Virus record (IMG/VR): IMGVR_UViG_3300020193_000174 | Coordinates: 1-20,647 of that record | Origin: a virus | DNA length: 20,647 bases | Strand: one strand, 5' to 3' | Shown here: piece by piece, positions 6,723 through 13,032 of the stretch | Position numbering within the stretch: the stretch's first letter is position 1 | Layout: each line of letters starts with the position of its first letter | Notes under the pieces: model-generated | Told to the model about the DNA's origin: nothing | The model's database searches: none | Seen by the model: only the letters and a program-made list of their open reading frames with translations | Program-made: the position numbers and the translations under genes

Positions 6723-6941
6723 ATGGCTGACTTCTGTAATCAATGTGCACAAGATCATGGTTTTCCTATTGGTGATTTAGCTCGGCTGACAAAAGAAGAA
6801 GATTGGGCTAAAGGAATGTCAGTAGTTGTTATTTGTGAGGGGTGCGGTATAACACAAGTTGATCCAGAAGGTTATTGTATTGGTGGGTGTGAGCCCCATC
6901 AAACAACGGCTGCTCACTATTCTCCTAGGTCTTTGTCATAA
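6723..6941 (+). CDS. Small putative zinc-binding protein
   Basis: This 72-residue protein starts at an ATG with a good AGGAGA site seven bases upstream. It has two cysteine pairs, CNQC (5-8) near the N-terminus and CEGCG (about 38-42) in the middle, which probably form one zinc ribbon/knuckle. Further Cys residues lie in YCIGGCEPH. The context ICEGCGITQVDPEGYCIGGC resembles short zinc-binding proteins common in phages with no assigned function. There is no helix-turn-helix or catalytic motif. It follows dCMP deaminase by nine bases. A nucleic-acid-binding or accessory role is plausible but not shown. Confidence 0.65.
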   Translation: MADFCNQCAQDHGFPIGDLARLTKEEDWAKGMSVVVICEGCGITQVDPEGYCIGGCEPHQTTAAHYSPRSLS

Positions 6942-6950
6942 GGAATTGAT

Positions 6951-7187
6951 ATGGCTGGATATTATTTAAAAGCTGCTACTACTCTAGGGGGGCCAGGGTA
7001 TTATTATGAAGTAGAAGCCTGTGTTGGCTATTATAAAACTTTAGAAGAAGCTAAAATACAAAAAGATATTGAAGAAATGTGTTGGTCTGATGAAGGAATA
7101 AATTATTATATTCAAGAAGGTCCATACCCATATTGGGAAGTGGATAATGCAGAATACGATGACTTAATACAGAGAGTGATGAAGTAA
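6951..7187 (+). CDS. Small acidic, tyrosine-rich unknown protein
   Basis: This 78-residue protein has an ATG preceded by AAGGA at a short distance. It is acidic and unusually rich in tyrosine and tryptophan (GYYLK, GYYYEVEACVGYYKT, INYYIQ, YPYWEVDNAEYDD). A central KTLEEAKIQKDIEEM helix follows a beta-like start, a layout reminiscent of small phage proteins, but I recognise no family. The stop is immediately upstream of the second promoter element, so it ends one transcription unit or lies inside a longer one. Base composition is AT-rich, like the other small accessory genes. Confidence 0.6.
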   Translation: MAGYYLKAATTLGGPGYYYEVEACVGYYKTLEEAKIQKDIEEMCWSDEGINYYIQEGPYPYWEVDNAEYDDLIQRVMK

Positions 7188-7221
7188 TTGTCACACTTTT
7201 AATAATTAGGTATATATATAC
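7188..7221 (+). promoter_or_regulatory. Promoter for SSB/exonuclease genes (copy 2)
   Basis: TTGTCACA (7188-7195) and TATATATATAC (7211-7221) repeat the promoter at 1864-1897 with identical spacing. Here TTGTCA is followed at 17 bases by TATATA, an almost ideal sigma-70-type arrangement. It lies in the 55-base gap between 7187 and 7243, just upstream of the recombination and nucleotide genes. The inverted partner arm seen at copy 1 is absent here, which suggests that arm is a separate control element. Confidence 0.65.
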
Positions 7222-7242
7222 ATAGAATGAATAGGAGTAGAT

Positions 7243-7431
7243 ATGACACTTGAGTTAAGAAGTCCTAAGCACCCTTTCTATACAGGGCAACGTAAACCCA
7301 ACCGGAAATCTAAGGATGATCCTGATTGTTGGGAACTATACCGATTAAAACATCCTGAGTATAGTGTTGATAAAGAAGAAAGTTTAACTGATATTCCTAA
7401 TTTTTTAGATAAAACAAAAGAGGCAAAGTAA
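7243..7431 (+). CDS. Small basic/acidic unknown protein
   Basis: This 62-residue hydrophilic protein is the first gene after the promoter at 7188-7221, with AGGAG nine bases before its ATG. The N-terminal half is basic (RSPKHPFYTGQRKPNRKSK) and the C-terminal half acidic (DKEESLTDIPNFLDKTKEAK). No domain, membrane segment or cysteine is present. Its TAA shares a base with the ATG of the SSB gene (TAATG), so the two are translationally coupled. A role alongside SSB is only positional inference. Confidence 0.6.
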   Translation: MTLELRSPKHPFYTGQRKPNRKSKDDPDCWELYRLKHPEYSVDKEESLTDIPNFLDKTKEAK

Positions 7432-8108
7432 TGGCTTTAAATTCTAATAAGCTTCCGTCTAGTAGTGGTAATCTGAAGATTGAACCGATGCCCGCTGCTA
7501 CCTATCCAGCACGTATTGTTGGTATTGTTGATTTGGGTTTGCAAGCGCAGTCTCCGTTCCAAGGAAAGGACAAACCACCGACTTATAAGTTTGCTTTTAC
7601 TTATGAGTTTGTCGATGAGTTTCTGAAGGATGCTGACGGGAAGGATATGAAAGATAAGCCCCGCTGGCTGACTGAAGTGATGCCTATTCATAACCTCTCT
7701 GCTGAAAAGGCTAAGAGTACTATTCGCTATAAGGCTATCGATCCTGAAAATAAACACAAGGGTGATTTCAGTAAACTCATTGATATTCCGGTTATGGTAA
7801 CTGTTGTTCATAATCCGAATAAGAAAGTAACAGGAGCGGTATGGGAGAACATTGGGGGCGTAGCCGCAATGCGAGCGAAGGATGCAGAGAAGTGTCCTAA
7901 GCTTGTCAACAAACCCTTTGTATTTGACTTGGATACTCCCGATGTTGAAGTGTTTAATGCAGTGCCTAAGTTCCTGAAAAAGCTTATTACCTCTGGCTTA
8001 GAGTTTGAGGGCTCAAAGTTAGAAACCCTCTTAACTAAGTCTGGTTATAAGGCTGAAGAAAAAGAGGCCCCTGAAGAAGAGGCAGCCAGTGAAGAAAGTC
8101 CCTACTAA
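7431..8108 (+). CDS. Single-stranded DNA-binding protein (gp2.5-like)
   Basis: This 225-residue protein has a beta-rich body and a long acidic tail ending in an aromatic residue (KEAPEEEAASEESPY). That is the hallmark by which T7 gp2.5 and bacterial SSBs contact polymerase and helicase. The body begins with a flexible NSNKLPSSSGNLK, followed by TYPARIVGIVDLG and TYKFAFTYEFVDE, strands compatible with an OB fold. It would coat ssDNA at the fork and during recombination. The exonuclease gene overlaps its end by 20 bases, the order seen in T7-like recombination modules. Assignment rests on tail, length and neighbours more than on a specific motif, so another replication accessory protein cannot be excluded. 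Confidence 0.75.
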   Translation: MALNSNKLPSSSGNLKIEPMPAATYPARIVGIVDLGLQAQSPFQGKDKPPTYKFAFTYEFVDEFLKDADGKDMKDKPRWLTEVMPIHNLSAEKAKSTIRYKAIDPENKHKGDFSKLIDIPVMVTVVHNPNKKVTGAVWENIGGVAAMRAKDAEKCPKLVNKPFVFDLDTPDVEVFNAVPKFLKKLITSGLEFEGSKLETLLTKSGYKAEEKEAPEEEAASEESPY

Positions 8109-8889
8109 TTTACAACCGCTCTTGGATGGGGACATACTCCGCTACGAAATAGGCTTCGCAGCGGAAACAGGTTGGCACGCTATTACAGAAGGAAGGGAAA
8201 GTGTGCCACCTTTTGATTATGTCGAGCATCTTCTTCTCTCTCGTATTGATATAATTAAGGAAGCCTGTAATACGAGTTTGTTCCCTAAGATATTCATCAC
8301 CGAAGGTAAGACGTTTAGGTATGATATTGCTAAAACAAAACCCTATAAGGGAACACGGGTTGATAAGAAACCTTGGCACTACCGAAATCTAACAGTGTAT
8401 TTAACAGATGTTTTAGGTGCTGAAGTTGTTAGGTATATAGAAGCTGACGATAGAATTGCGATCTTACAAAGTCAATCGCCTGATACGTACATTATCTGTT
8501 CCAGGGACAAGGATTTAAAGCAAGTCCCTGGTTGGTTCTATAGTTGGGAGCTAGGGAAGCAACCGTCTTTTGGTCCCTATTTAATTGACCAAAAGGGTAC
8601 GCTCGAGATTTCGGGGGATAGGAAGAAACTAGTTTCTACTGGATTAGCTGCCTTTTATGGACAAGTGCTTACCGGCGACAGGGTGGACAATATTCCCGGC
8701 ATGGTGAAGTGCGGTCCAGTAGAAGCTTTTCGTATCCTATCTGAAAGTCCCGATCATATGTATGCCGCTGTTCGAGACGCTTTCAATGACGATGAAATGT
8801 TGCTTGAACAGGGGCAACTTTGTTGGTTAGTAAGACGAATGAACACAGATGGCAGTCCTGAAATATGGAGGTTAGGACAAGAACAATGA
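8089..8889 (+). CDS. 5'-3' exonuclease (T7 gp6-like, FEN family)
   Basis: The protein has 266 residues from GTG 8089, with AGAGG a short distance upstream inside the SSB gene. FEN-type metal residues are visible: LLDGD (11-15), EADD (118-121), CSRDKD (137-142) and TGDRVDNIPG (195-204), the last being the helix-3-turn-helix entry. YKGTRVDKKP resembles the T7 gp6 YKANR...KKP segment. It would remove RNA primers, resect ends for recombination and degrade host DNA. The C-terminus EIWRLGQEQ follows a gp6-like QGQLCWLVRRMN. Overlap with SSB on one side and an ATGA junction on the other show tight co-expression. Confidence 0.9.
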   Translation: MKKVPTNLQPLLDGDILRYEIGFAAETGWHAITEGRESVPPFDYVEHLLLSRIDIIKEACNTSLFPKIFITEGKTFRYDIAKTKPYKGTRVDKKPWHYRNLTVYLTDVLGAEVVRYIEADDRIAILQSQSPDTYIICSRDKDLKQVPGWFYSWELGKQPSFGPYLIDQKGTLEISGDRKKLVSTGLAAFYGQVLTGDRVDNIPGMVKCGPVEAFRILSESPDHMYAAVRDAFNDDEMLLEQGQLCWLVRRMNTDGSPEIWRLGQEQ

Positions 8890-9050
8890 GTTTACGTGAT
8901 ACCAAGTTTGACCATAAGTGGGTGTATAAAGCGGCTACGGAGATTGCAAAACGCTATGCTTCTGATCCTTGGGCATCTGCTATCGCCCCTATTCAAATCA
9001 TTATCATGCAAGAATATGTGAACTATCTCAATGAAACCGAAGAAGTATAA
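8886..9050 (+). CDS. Small unknown protein
   Basis: This is a 54-residue protein with its ATG overlapping the exonuclease TGA (ATGA). The sequence is mostly helical: KWVYKAATEIAKRYASDPW followed by an amphipathic IAPIQIIIMQEYVNYLNE. There is no membrane helix of convincing length, no cysteine and no known motif. It is coupled to the exonuclease and overlaps the next small frame by 20 bases. A small regulatory or DNA-metabolism accessory is possible. Confidence 0.55.
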   Translation: MSLRDTKFDHKWVYKAATEIAKRYASDPWASAIAPIQIIIMQEYVNYLNETEEV

Positions 9051-9180
9051 AGAGACTTATGAAGAAGATGCAGATGAACATTTAGGTTGTCCATCCTATC
9101 CTAATTGTGATATTGATCCGTTAGGTTGTTTATCTCGAACAGATAAAGATGATATTGATTGGTATGGACAAAAAGAATAA
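9031..9180 (+). CDS. Very small acidic, cysteine-containing protein
   Basis: This 49-residue frame runs from ATG 9031 to TAA 9178-9180: MKPKKYKETYEEDADEHLGC and on to DDIDWYGQKE. Three cysteines (GCPSYPNC, LGC) and many acidic residues are present. There is no clear ribosome site, but it begins inside the preceding gene and fills the gap that would otherwise separate it from the HNH gene, consistent with coupled translation. Composition matches its neighbours. No family is recognised and the coding call is tentative. Confidence 0.45.
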   Translation: MKPKKYKETYEEDADEHLGCPSYPNCDIDPLGCLSRTDKDDIDWYGQKE

Positions 9181-9562
9181 ACCATATAATTCTAATAAAT
9201 GGACTGTTGCCCGATTTAATTCCTTTATCAAATCGGGCTTGCGTATTCTTTCTAACAAGTGGCCTCCTAAATATGAAATCCGAAAGGCCGCTTGGTTAGA
9301 ACGTGGATTTTATAAATGTGCAGGTTATCTGAAGAAAGCACATAAGGTTCCTGCTTCAATTGTAATAAAGGGAGTACGAAAGAACAATGTTTTTGTAGAC
9401 CATATTGTTCCCATCATTGATCCTAAAGTAGGGTTTGTAGATTGGAATACAGTGATCGAAAGAATGTTTTGTGAAAAAGAAAATTTACAAGTATTGTGCA
9501 AAAGTTGCCATGAAAGAAAAAGCAATGACGAACGAGCCATCGCTAGAACAACAAGTAGATAG
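9164..9562 (+). CDS. HNH endonuclease
   Basis: The protein has 132 residues if started at ATG 9164, or 137 from 9149. The C-terminal half holds an HNH/beta-beta-alpha-metal nuclease. A first cysteine sits in YKCAGYL, then VDHIVPI (D79, H80), ENLQVLC (N107, C112) and KSCHERK (C115, H116). Cysteine pairs would bind a structural zinc and H80 would activate water. The N-terminus is basic (KSGLRILSNKWPPKYEIRK). It lies between the exonuclease and a DnaQ-like nuclease, where T7 carries its junction-resolving endonuclease, so a role in recombination or DNA processing is plausible. A free-standing homing endonuclease is the alternative. Confidence 0.8.
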   Translation: MDKKNKPYNSNKWTVARFNSFIKSGLRILSNKWPPKYEIRKAAWLERGFYKCAGYLKKAHKVPASIVIKGVRKNNVFVDHIVPIIDPKVGFVDWNTVIERMFCEKENLQVLCKSCHERKSNDERAIARTTSR

Positions 9563-9791
9563 TGATGCTACACAACTATTTAATCTATTTGAACAACATG
9601 CAAACAAGGTCGATAAAGAAAGCGTTAGAGTGAGTGAACCTGGATTGAAAGAAATGTCCTTGTTCTTTGCTGCTGTTCCCCGTGAGAATAGGGGGTATGT
9701 ATTCTTGAATTTCTTAAATAAGCTGTACATTAACAATTATAGTTATGACCTGTTACAGTTTATGGATATGGAAAAGGTAGATGAAGCATAA
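9525..9791 (+). CDS. Small acidic unknown protein
   Basis: The protein has 88 residues from ATG 9525. An ATG at 9510 and a GTG at 9471 are in frame but lie deeper in the HNH gene. It begins MTNEPSLEQQVDSDATQLF and appears helical, with RVSEPGLKEMSLFFAAVPR and GYVFLNFLNKLYINNYSY. No catalytic motif or membrane helix is evident. Its TAA shares a base with the following ATG (TAATG). It is probably an accessory to the surrounding DNA-processing enzymes. Function is unknown and the start uncertain. Confidence 0.55.
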   Translation: MTNEPSLEQQVDSDATQLFNLFEQHANKVDKESVRVSEPGLKEMSLFFAAVPRENRGYVFLNFLNKLYINNYSYDLLQFMDMEKVDEA

Positions 9792-10549
9792 TGAAAATAC
9801 TGCTGTTAGACATAGAAACAGCGCCACACAAGGTATATGCTTGGGGATTGTTTGACCAGAATATCTCTACCCATCAGATACAAGAACCCGGCTATACCTT
9901 ATGTTGGACTGCAAAATGGTTAGGTGAAAAAGAAATCATCTTTTCATCTATCTATAAAGATGGCAGGAAGCGTATGATAAATCGTGTTCATAAACTAATG
10001 AACGAAGCTGATGCTATTATTCACTATAATGGGACACGTTTTGATATTCCTACCCTCAATCAAGAAATGGTGTTAATTGGCCTCACCCCTCCTGCTCCGT
10101 ATAAGCAGATTGATTTGCTTAAAACGGTTAAGAGGCAGTTTAAACTTCCAAGTAATAAACTTGCTTATGTTACTAAGCACTTAGGTGTAAGCGGTAAGCT
10201 GGTAAATAAGGGCATGGATTTATGGAAAGGTTGTATGGTGAATAATGCCCAATCTTGGAAAGAAATGGAGGAATACAACATCCAAGATGTTAAGTGTTTA
10301 GAAGAGGTTTATGTTAAGTTAAGACCTTGGATTGTCAACCACCCAAATCAAAATCTCTACAATGAGTTTGAGAATATTCGCTGTCATGTATGCGGTGGGA
10401 GTCATTTACAAAAGCGTGGATATGCGAGGACAGCCGCTATGGTTTATCAGCGTTATCAGTGTAAAGATTGTGGAGCCTGGAATAGAGAGCGTGTTCAGGC
10501 AGCTACAAAAGCTGAAAGAGATATTGTTCTTTTTGAGGATAAGGGATAG
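9791..10549 (+). CDS. DnaQ-like 3'-5' exonuclease with C-terminal zinc ribbon
   Basis: The protein has 252 residues. The first ~180 form an RNase H-fold exonuclease with D7/E9 (LLLDIETAP), HYNGTRFDIP (78-87, D85) and YNIQDVKCLEEVY (D166), the DEDD metal residues. The C-terminus is a zinc ribbon, CHVC (198-201) and CKDC (224-227), around a basic GGSHLQKRGYARTAAMVYQRY of the type found in DNA-binding ribbons of transposases. The polymerase already has its own proofreading domain, so this is a second exonuclease, probably for recombination, repair or nucleotide recycling from host DNA. TAATG coupling ties it to the gene before. Confidence 0.8.
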   Translation: MKILLLDIETAPHKVYAWGLFDQNISTHQIQEPGYTLCWTAKWLGEKEIIFSSIYKDGRKRMINRVHKLMNEADAIIHYNGTRFDIPTLNQEMVLIGLTPPAPYKQIDLLKTVKRQFKLPSNKLAYVTKHLGVSGKLVNKGMDLWKGCMVNNAQSWKEMEEYNIQDVKCLEEVYVKLRPWIVNHPNQNLYNEFENIRCHVCGGSHLQKRGYARTAAMVYQRYQCKDCGAWNRERVQAATKAERDIVLFEDKG

Positions 10550-10550
10550 G

Positions 10551-10712
10551 ATGAAAACATATTCTGTAAAGATTTTTGATACAGATAATAAGGAAATTTT
10601 TAGATTTGAAATAGATAGAGTTTTAGTAGAAGAAGAAGAGCGAACGGTCGAGGAAAAAGTAGATTATATTATAGCATCATTTCCAAGACATCTTGCAGAA
10701 GATTTGGATTAG
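10551..10712 (+). CDS. Small acidic unknown protein
   Basis: This 53-residue protein starts at ATG 10551, one base after the previous stop, with AAGGG just upstream. The N-terminal KTYSVKIFDTDNKEIFRFEIDRV looks like paired beta strands and the remainder is acidic and helical (EEEERTVEEKVDYIIASF). There are no cysteines or membrane segments. AT-rich composition resembles the other small accessory genes here. No function can be assigned. Confidence 0.55.
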   Translation: MKTYSVKIFDTDNKEIFRFEIDRVLVEEEERTVEEKVDYIIASFPRHLAEDLD

Positions 10713-10736
10713 TTTTACGTAAAAGAATGGTATAAA

Positions 10737-11558
10737 ATGAAACTAATTTATCTAATCAGCAGCCTTCGCAATCCCAATGTTCCTTTGCTCGCAAATGAAC
10801 TGCGTAAAGAGGGGTTTGAAGTGTTTGATAGTTGGTTTGCGCCGGGGCCACAGGCTGATGATTACTGGCGAGATTATACAAAACAGCGGGGTCTATCTTA
10901 TAAAGAAGCATTGAATGATTGGTCTGCCAAGCATGTTTTTGAATTTGATAAGTTTCATATTGATCGAAGTGACATTGCTGTTTTAGCCATGCCAGCGGGG
11001 AAATCTGGTTTTCTAGAATTAGGTTATATGTTAGGTAGTGGTAAACCAGGAATTATTTATTTCCCTGATTTAAAAACACTAGAACAGTTACCTGAAGATT
11101 GGAAATGGTTAACCGGTTTATATGAAGGTGAGGGTTCTATATCTTGTGGTAAAAATCGAAAAGGGGTATATTCACAATTTGTATTATCAATTACTTCTAC
11201 TGATTTTGATATAATTCAACGACTTTATCGTGTTTCAAAAGTAGGAAGGGTACAAGGTCCATATTTAAATCTGGGTAATAATTTAATTAAAAAACCTAAA
11301 AATTTAAAACCACAGTGGCTCTGGTCTGTTTATAAGTATGAAGATATATTATATGTCTTAAACGGTATGTGGAAAGATTTAGGTGAAAGAAGGAAAGCAC
11401 AAATCATTTCTGCTTTTAATAAGGTTGGTTTATCTGAAAAAGAAATTTTTGAGAAAGGAGAAAGTCCTTGGGAGTTACGTTATGATGTAATGCTCCAATT
11501 TGCTCAAACAGCTTTCTCTTATGACGACTTAATTAAAGAACTAGATAAGGTGAAATAG
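10737..11558 (+). CDS. Nucleoside 2-deoxyribosyltransferase interrupted by a LAGLIDADG domain
   Basis: The protein has 273 residues. Residues 1-111 are a nucleoside 2-deoxyribosyltransferase: YLISSLRNP start, GFEVFDSWFAPGPQADDYW, then HVFEFDKFHIDRSDIAVLAM and PAGKSGFLELGYMLGSGKPG with the conserved glutamate. The family's last segment appears only at 244-268 (PWELRYDVMLQFAQTAF). Between them lie about 130 residues with the single LAGLIDADG motif WLTGLYEGEGSI (124-135) and the family's ERRKAQI near 217-223. No intein splice residues (N-terminal Cys/Ser, C-terminal HN) are seen and the frame is continuous. Without the insert the enzyme would be about 145 residues, normal for the family. It would exchange bases between deoxynucleosides. 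Whether it is active with the insert is unknown. The insert is AT-rich. Confidence 0.85.
   Translation: MKLIYLISSLRNPNVPLLANELRKEGFEVFDSWFAPGPQADDYWRDYTKQRGLSYKEALNDWSAKHVFEFDKFHIDRSDIAVLAMPAGKSGFLELGYMLGSGKPGIIYFPDLKTLEQLPEDWKWLTGLYEGEGSISCGKNRKGVYSQFVLSITSTDFDIIQRLYRVSKVGRVQGPYLNLGNNLIKKPKNLKPQWLWSVYKYEDILYVLNGMWKDLGERRKAQIISAFNKVGLSEKEIFEKGESPWELRYDVMLQFAQTAFSYDDLIKELDKVK
11070..11459 (+). mobile_element. LAGLIDADG homing-endonuclease domain inserted in frame
   Basis: This covers residues ~112-241 of the host protein. WLTGLYEGEGSI is a LAGLIDADG helix, with the second E of EGE as a candidate metal ligand. It is followed by strands (QFVLSITSTDFDIIQRLYRV) and the QWLWSVYKYEDILYVL and LGERRKAQI helices typical of single-motif, dimer-forming members. 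A hand count of 11281-11340 gives 16 G/C in 60 bases, lower than the flanking enzyme parts. Borders are approximate. Confidence 0.75.
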
Positions 11559-11908
11559 TGGACACTCAAGATAAAAAGGCAGACAAGGGCAAGCCCATTG
11601 TTATTAATGGGGTGCTGTTGAAATTTCCACGGGCTATGATTGAAGTGGCAAAAGCTTCAGAAATTGGTTTGATTAAGTATGACGTACCGTTAGATGATAG
11701 GAACTATCAAGGTAGTAGCTATCTACGCTATCTTGATCCGATTGGTAGGCATTTGATTGGGCACACTTTCGATCCTGTCAACATCGAGAAGGGTGGTAAA
11801 CTTCCACCAGAGGGGGTGAAAGTATTGCACTTGGCACAAGCAGCTTGGTGTGCCTTGGCTGCTCTCGAAAATTATTTAATTGAACAGGAGAAAAATGTTA
11901 ATCCCTGA
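11558..11908 (+). CDS. dATP/dGTP diphosphohydrolase N-terminal-type protein
   Basis: The protein has 116 residues. The GTG start overlaps the previous TAG. The pattern KGKPIVINGVLLKFPRAM, EVAKASEIGLIKYDVP, NYQGSSYLRYLDPIGRHLIGH and LHLAQAAWCALAALENYL matches the short helical domain found in phages and named dATP/dGTP diphosphohydrolase N-terminal. That domain is fused to a MazG-type enzyme in phage MazZ. It would act on purine deoxynucleoside triphosphates, lowering dGTP or dATP. It occurs here alone, and a separate MazG-like protein is encoded at 5942-6283. Standalone copies are of uncertain activity. Its neighbours, deoxyribosyltransferase and GMP reductase, support a role in purine pool control. 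Confidence 0.7.
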   Translation: MDTQDKKADKGKPIVINGVLLKFPRAMIEVAKASEIGLIKYDVPLDDRNYQGSSYLRYLDPIGRHLIGHTFDPVNIEKGGKLPPEGVKVLHLAQAAWCALAALENYLIEQEKNVNP

Positions 11909-12170
11909 TTTAATTAACAGTTTATTTGAATTTTGTGGTGGTTTGTTTTTAGCATTTAATGTTTTTAAACTGTATAGGGACAAGAAAGTTCGTGGTGTTC
12001 ATTGGTTACCTACTTTGTTTTTTACAAGTTGGGGATTTTGGAATTTATTCTATTATCCACATCTTAACCAATGGTTAAGCTTCTTTGGTGGTATTTTTCT
12101 TGTTACTGTAAATGCTATTTGGTTAATGCAAATGATATATTATAGAGATAGAAATGGAAAAGAAGCTTGA
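11895..12170 (+). CDS. Three-helix membrane protein, SemiSWEET/PQ-loop-like
   Basis: The protein has 91 residues from ATG 11895, chosen for the AGGAG five bases upstream. It overlaps the previous gene by 14 bases. Three hydrophobic helices are visible: about 9-25 (SLFEFCGGLFLAFNVFKLY), 36-55 (HWLPTLFFTSWGFWNLFYY) and 62-82 (SFFGGIFLVTVNAIWLMQMIYY). A basic RDKKVRG loop follows the first helix. This layout, with a tryptophan-rich second helix and an Asn in the third, resembles SemiSWEET/PQ-loop small transporters. The proline-glutamine signature itself is replaced by FNVFK. It may move a small metabolite or be a generic membrane protein. GMP reductase overlaps its end by 17 bases. Confidence 0.6.
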   Translation: MLIPDLINSLFEFCGGLFLAFNVFKLYRDKKVRGVHWLPTLFFTSWGFWNLFYYPHLNQWLSFFGGIFLVTVNAIWLMQMIYYRDRNGKEA

Positions 12171-13032
12171 TTTTGATGACGTTCTAATTGTACCTCGTAT
12201 TTCAAATGTTTCTTCTAGAGCCGAAGTTGATGTAACATTAGGAAATCGAGACGGTGCACCAATCGTTCCTATTATTGCTGCTAATATGTATCATATCGGT
12301 ACGTTGAATGTAGCTAGTATTCTTTCAAAGTATGGTATATTAACAGCCCTGGTAAAGGGAGTTAAGACAACGCCTGAATTGTACGATTGGACCTTTGAAA
12401 CATTTGGAATGGATGAACCCTTGCTATCGAATAAGTTTATTTGTTTAGATGTAGCAAACGGTTATTTGACAAAGTTTCACGATAGGGTGAAAAGATGCCG
12501 TGATCTCTATCCTACTAGTGTCATCATGGCAGGTAATGTAGTTACACCAGAGGGAGTAGAGTGTCTTGTTAAAGCAGGTGCAGATATTATTAAAGTTGGT
12601 TTGGGAAGTGGCGGCGCGTGTACCACACGACTTAAATCGGGTGTGGGATACCCTCAACTTTCCGCAATTCTTGAGTGTTCCAAAGTCGCTAGAAGGTATG
12701 GGGCATTTATTTGCTCAGATGGTGGGCATCGTACTCCTGGCGATATTGTTAAATCTTTTGTTGGTGGGGCTGATTTTGTTATGCTTGGGGGTATGTTTGC
12801 TGGCACTGATGAAACCGGTACTACCTTTTATGGCAATGCTTCAAAACAGGCTCAAGGAACTTTGGAGAAATATCGTGCGGAGGAAGGACGAATACTTCAA
12901 GTCCCGTATCGAGGAAAGCTTGAAGATGTAGTGCAGGATATTCTAGGTGGTATTAGGTCAGCCTGTACCTATGTCGGGGCAAAAGACCTTTATGAGTTAA
13001 AGGAAAAAGCTACATTTGTGAGAGTTCAGTAG
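12154..13032 (+). CDS. guaC: GMP reductase (IMPDH/GMPR family)
   Basis: This 292-residue TIM-barrel enzyme is shorter than bacterial GuaC (about 346). DFDDVLIVP opens the protein. The catalytic loop is GSGGACTTRLKSGVGYPQ with C156. The phosphate-binding SDGGHRTPGD (188-197) and MLGGMFAGTDETG (210-222) follow, then YRAEEGR (240-246) and DILGGIRSACTYVGA. The glutamate of YRxxEG and the absence of CBS domains favour GMP reductase over IMP dehydrogenase. It would convert GMP with NADPH to IMP and ammonia, moving guanine into the adenine branch. Activity on dGMP is possible but unproven. It is the last gene of the rightward block, followed by the terminator at 13110-13136. Confidence 0.88.
   Translation: MEKKLDFDDVLIVPRISNVSSRAEVDVTLGNRDGAPIVPIIAANMYHIGTLNVASILSKYGILTALVKGVKTTPELYDWTFETFGMDEPLLSNKFICLDVANGYLTKFHDRVKRCRDLYPTSVIMAGNVVTPEGVECLVKAGADIIKVGLGSGGACTTRLKSGVGYPQLSAILECSKVARRYGAFICSDGGHRTPGDIVKSFVGGADFVMLGGMFAGTDETGTTFYGNASKQAQGTLEKYRAEEGRILQVPYRGKLEDVVQDILGGIRSACTYVGAKDLYELKEKATFVRVQ

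Noticed and set aside
11070-11459. Intein in the deoxyribosyltransferase
   Set aside because: No Cys/Ser/Thr nucleophile at the N-terminal joint, no HN at the C-terminal joint and no room for splicing blocks beyond the LAGLIDADG domain.
11558-13032. 2-aminoadenine (Z) genome pathway
   Set aside because: The diphosphohydrolase-type domain is shared with phage MazZ, but no PurZ (adenylosuccinate synthetase-like) or HD-type DatZ gene is in the window. GMP reductase is not part of the known Z pathway.
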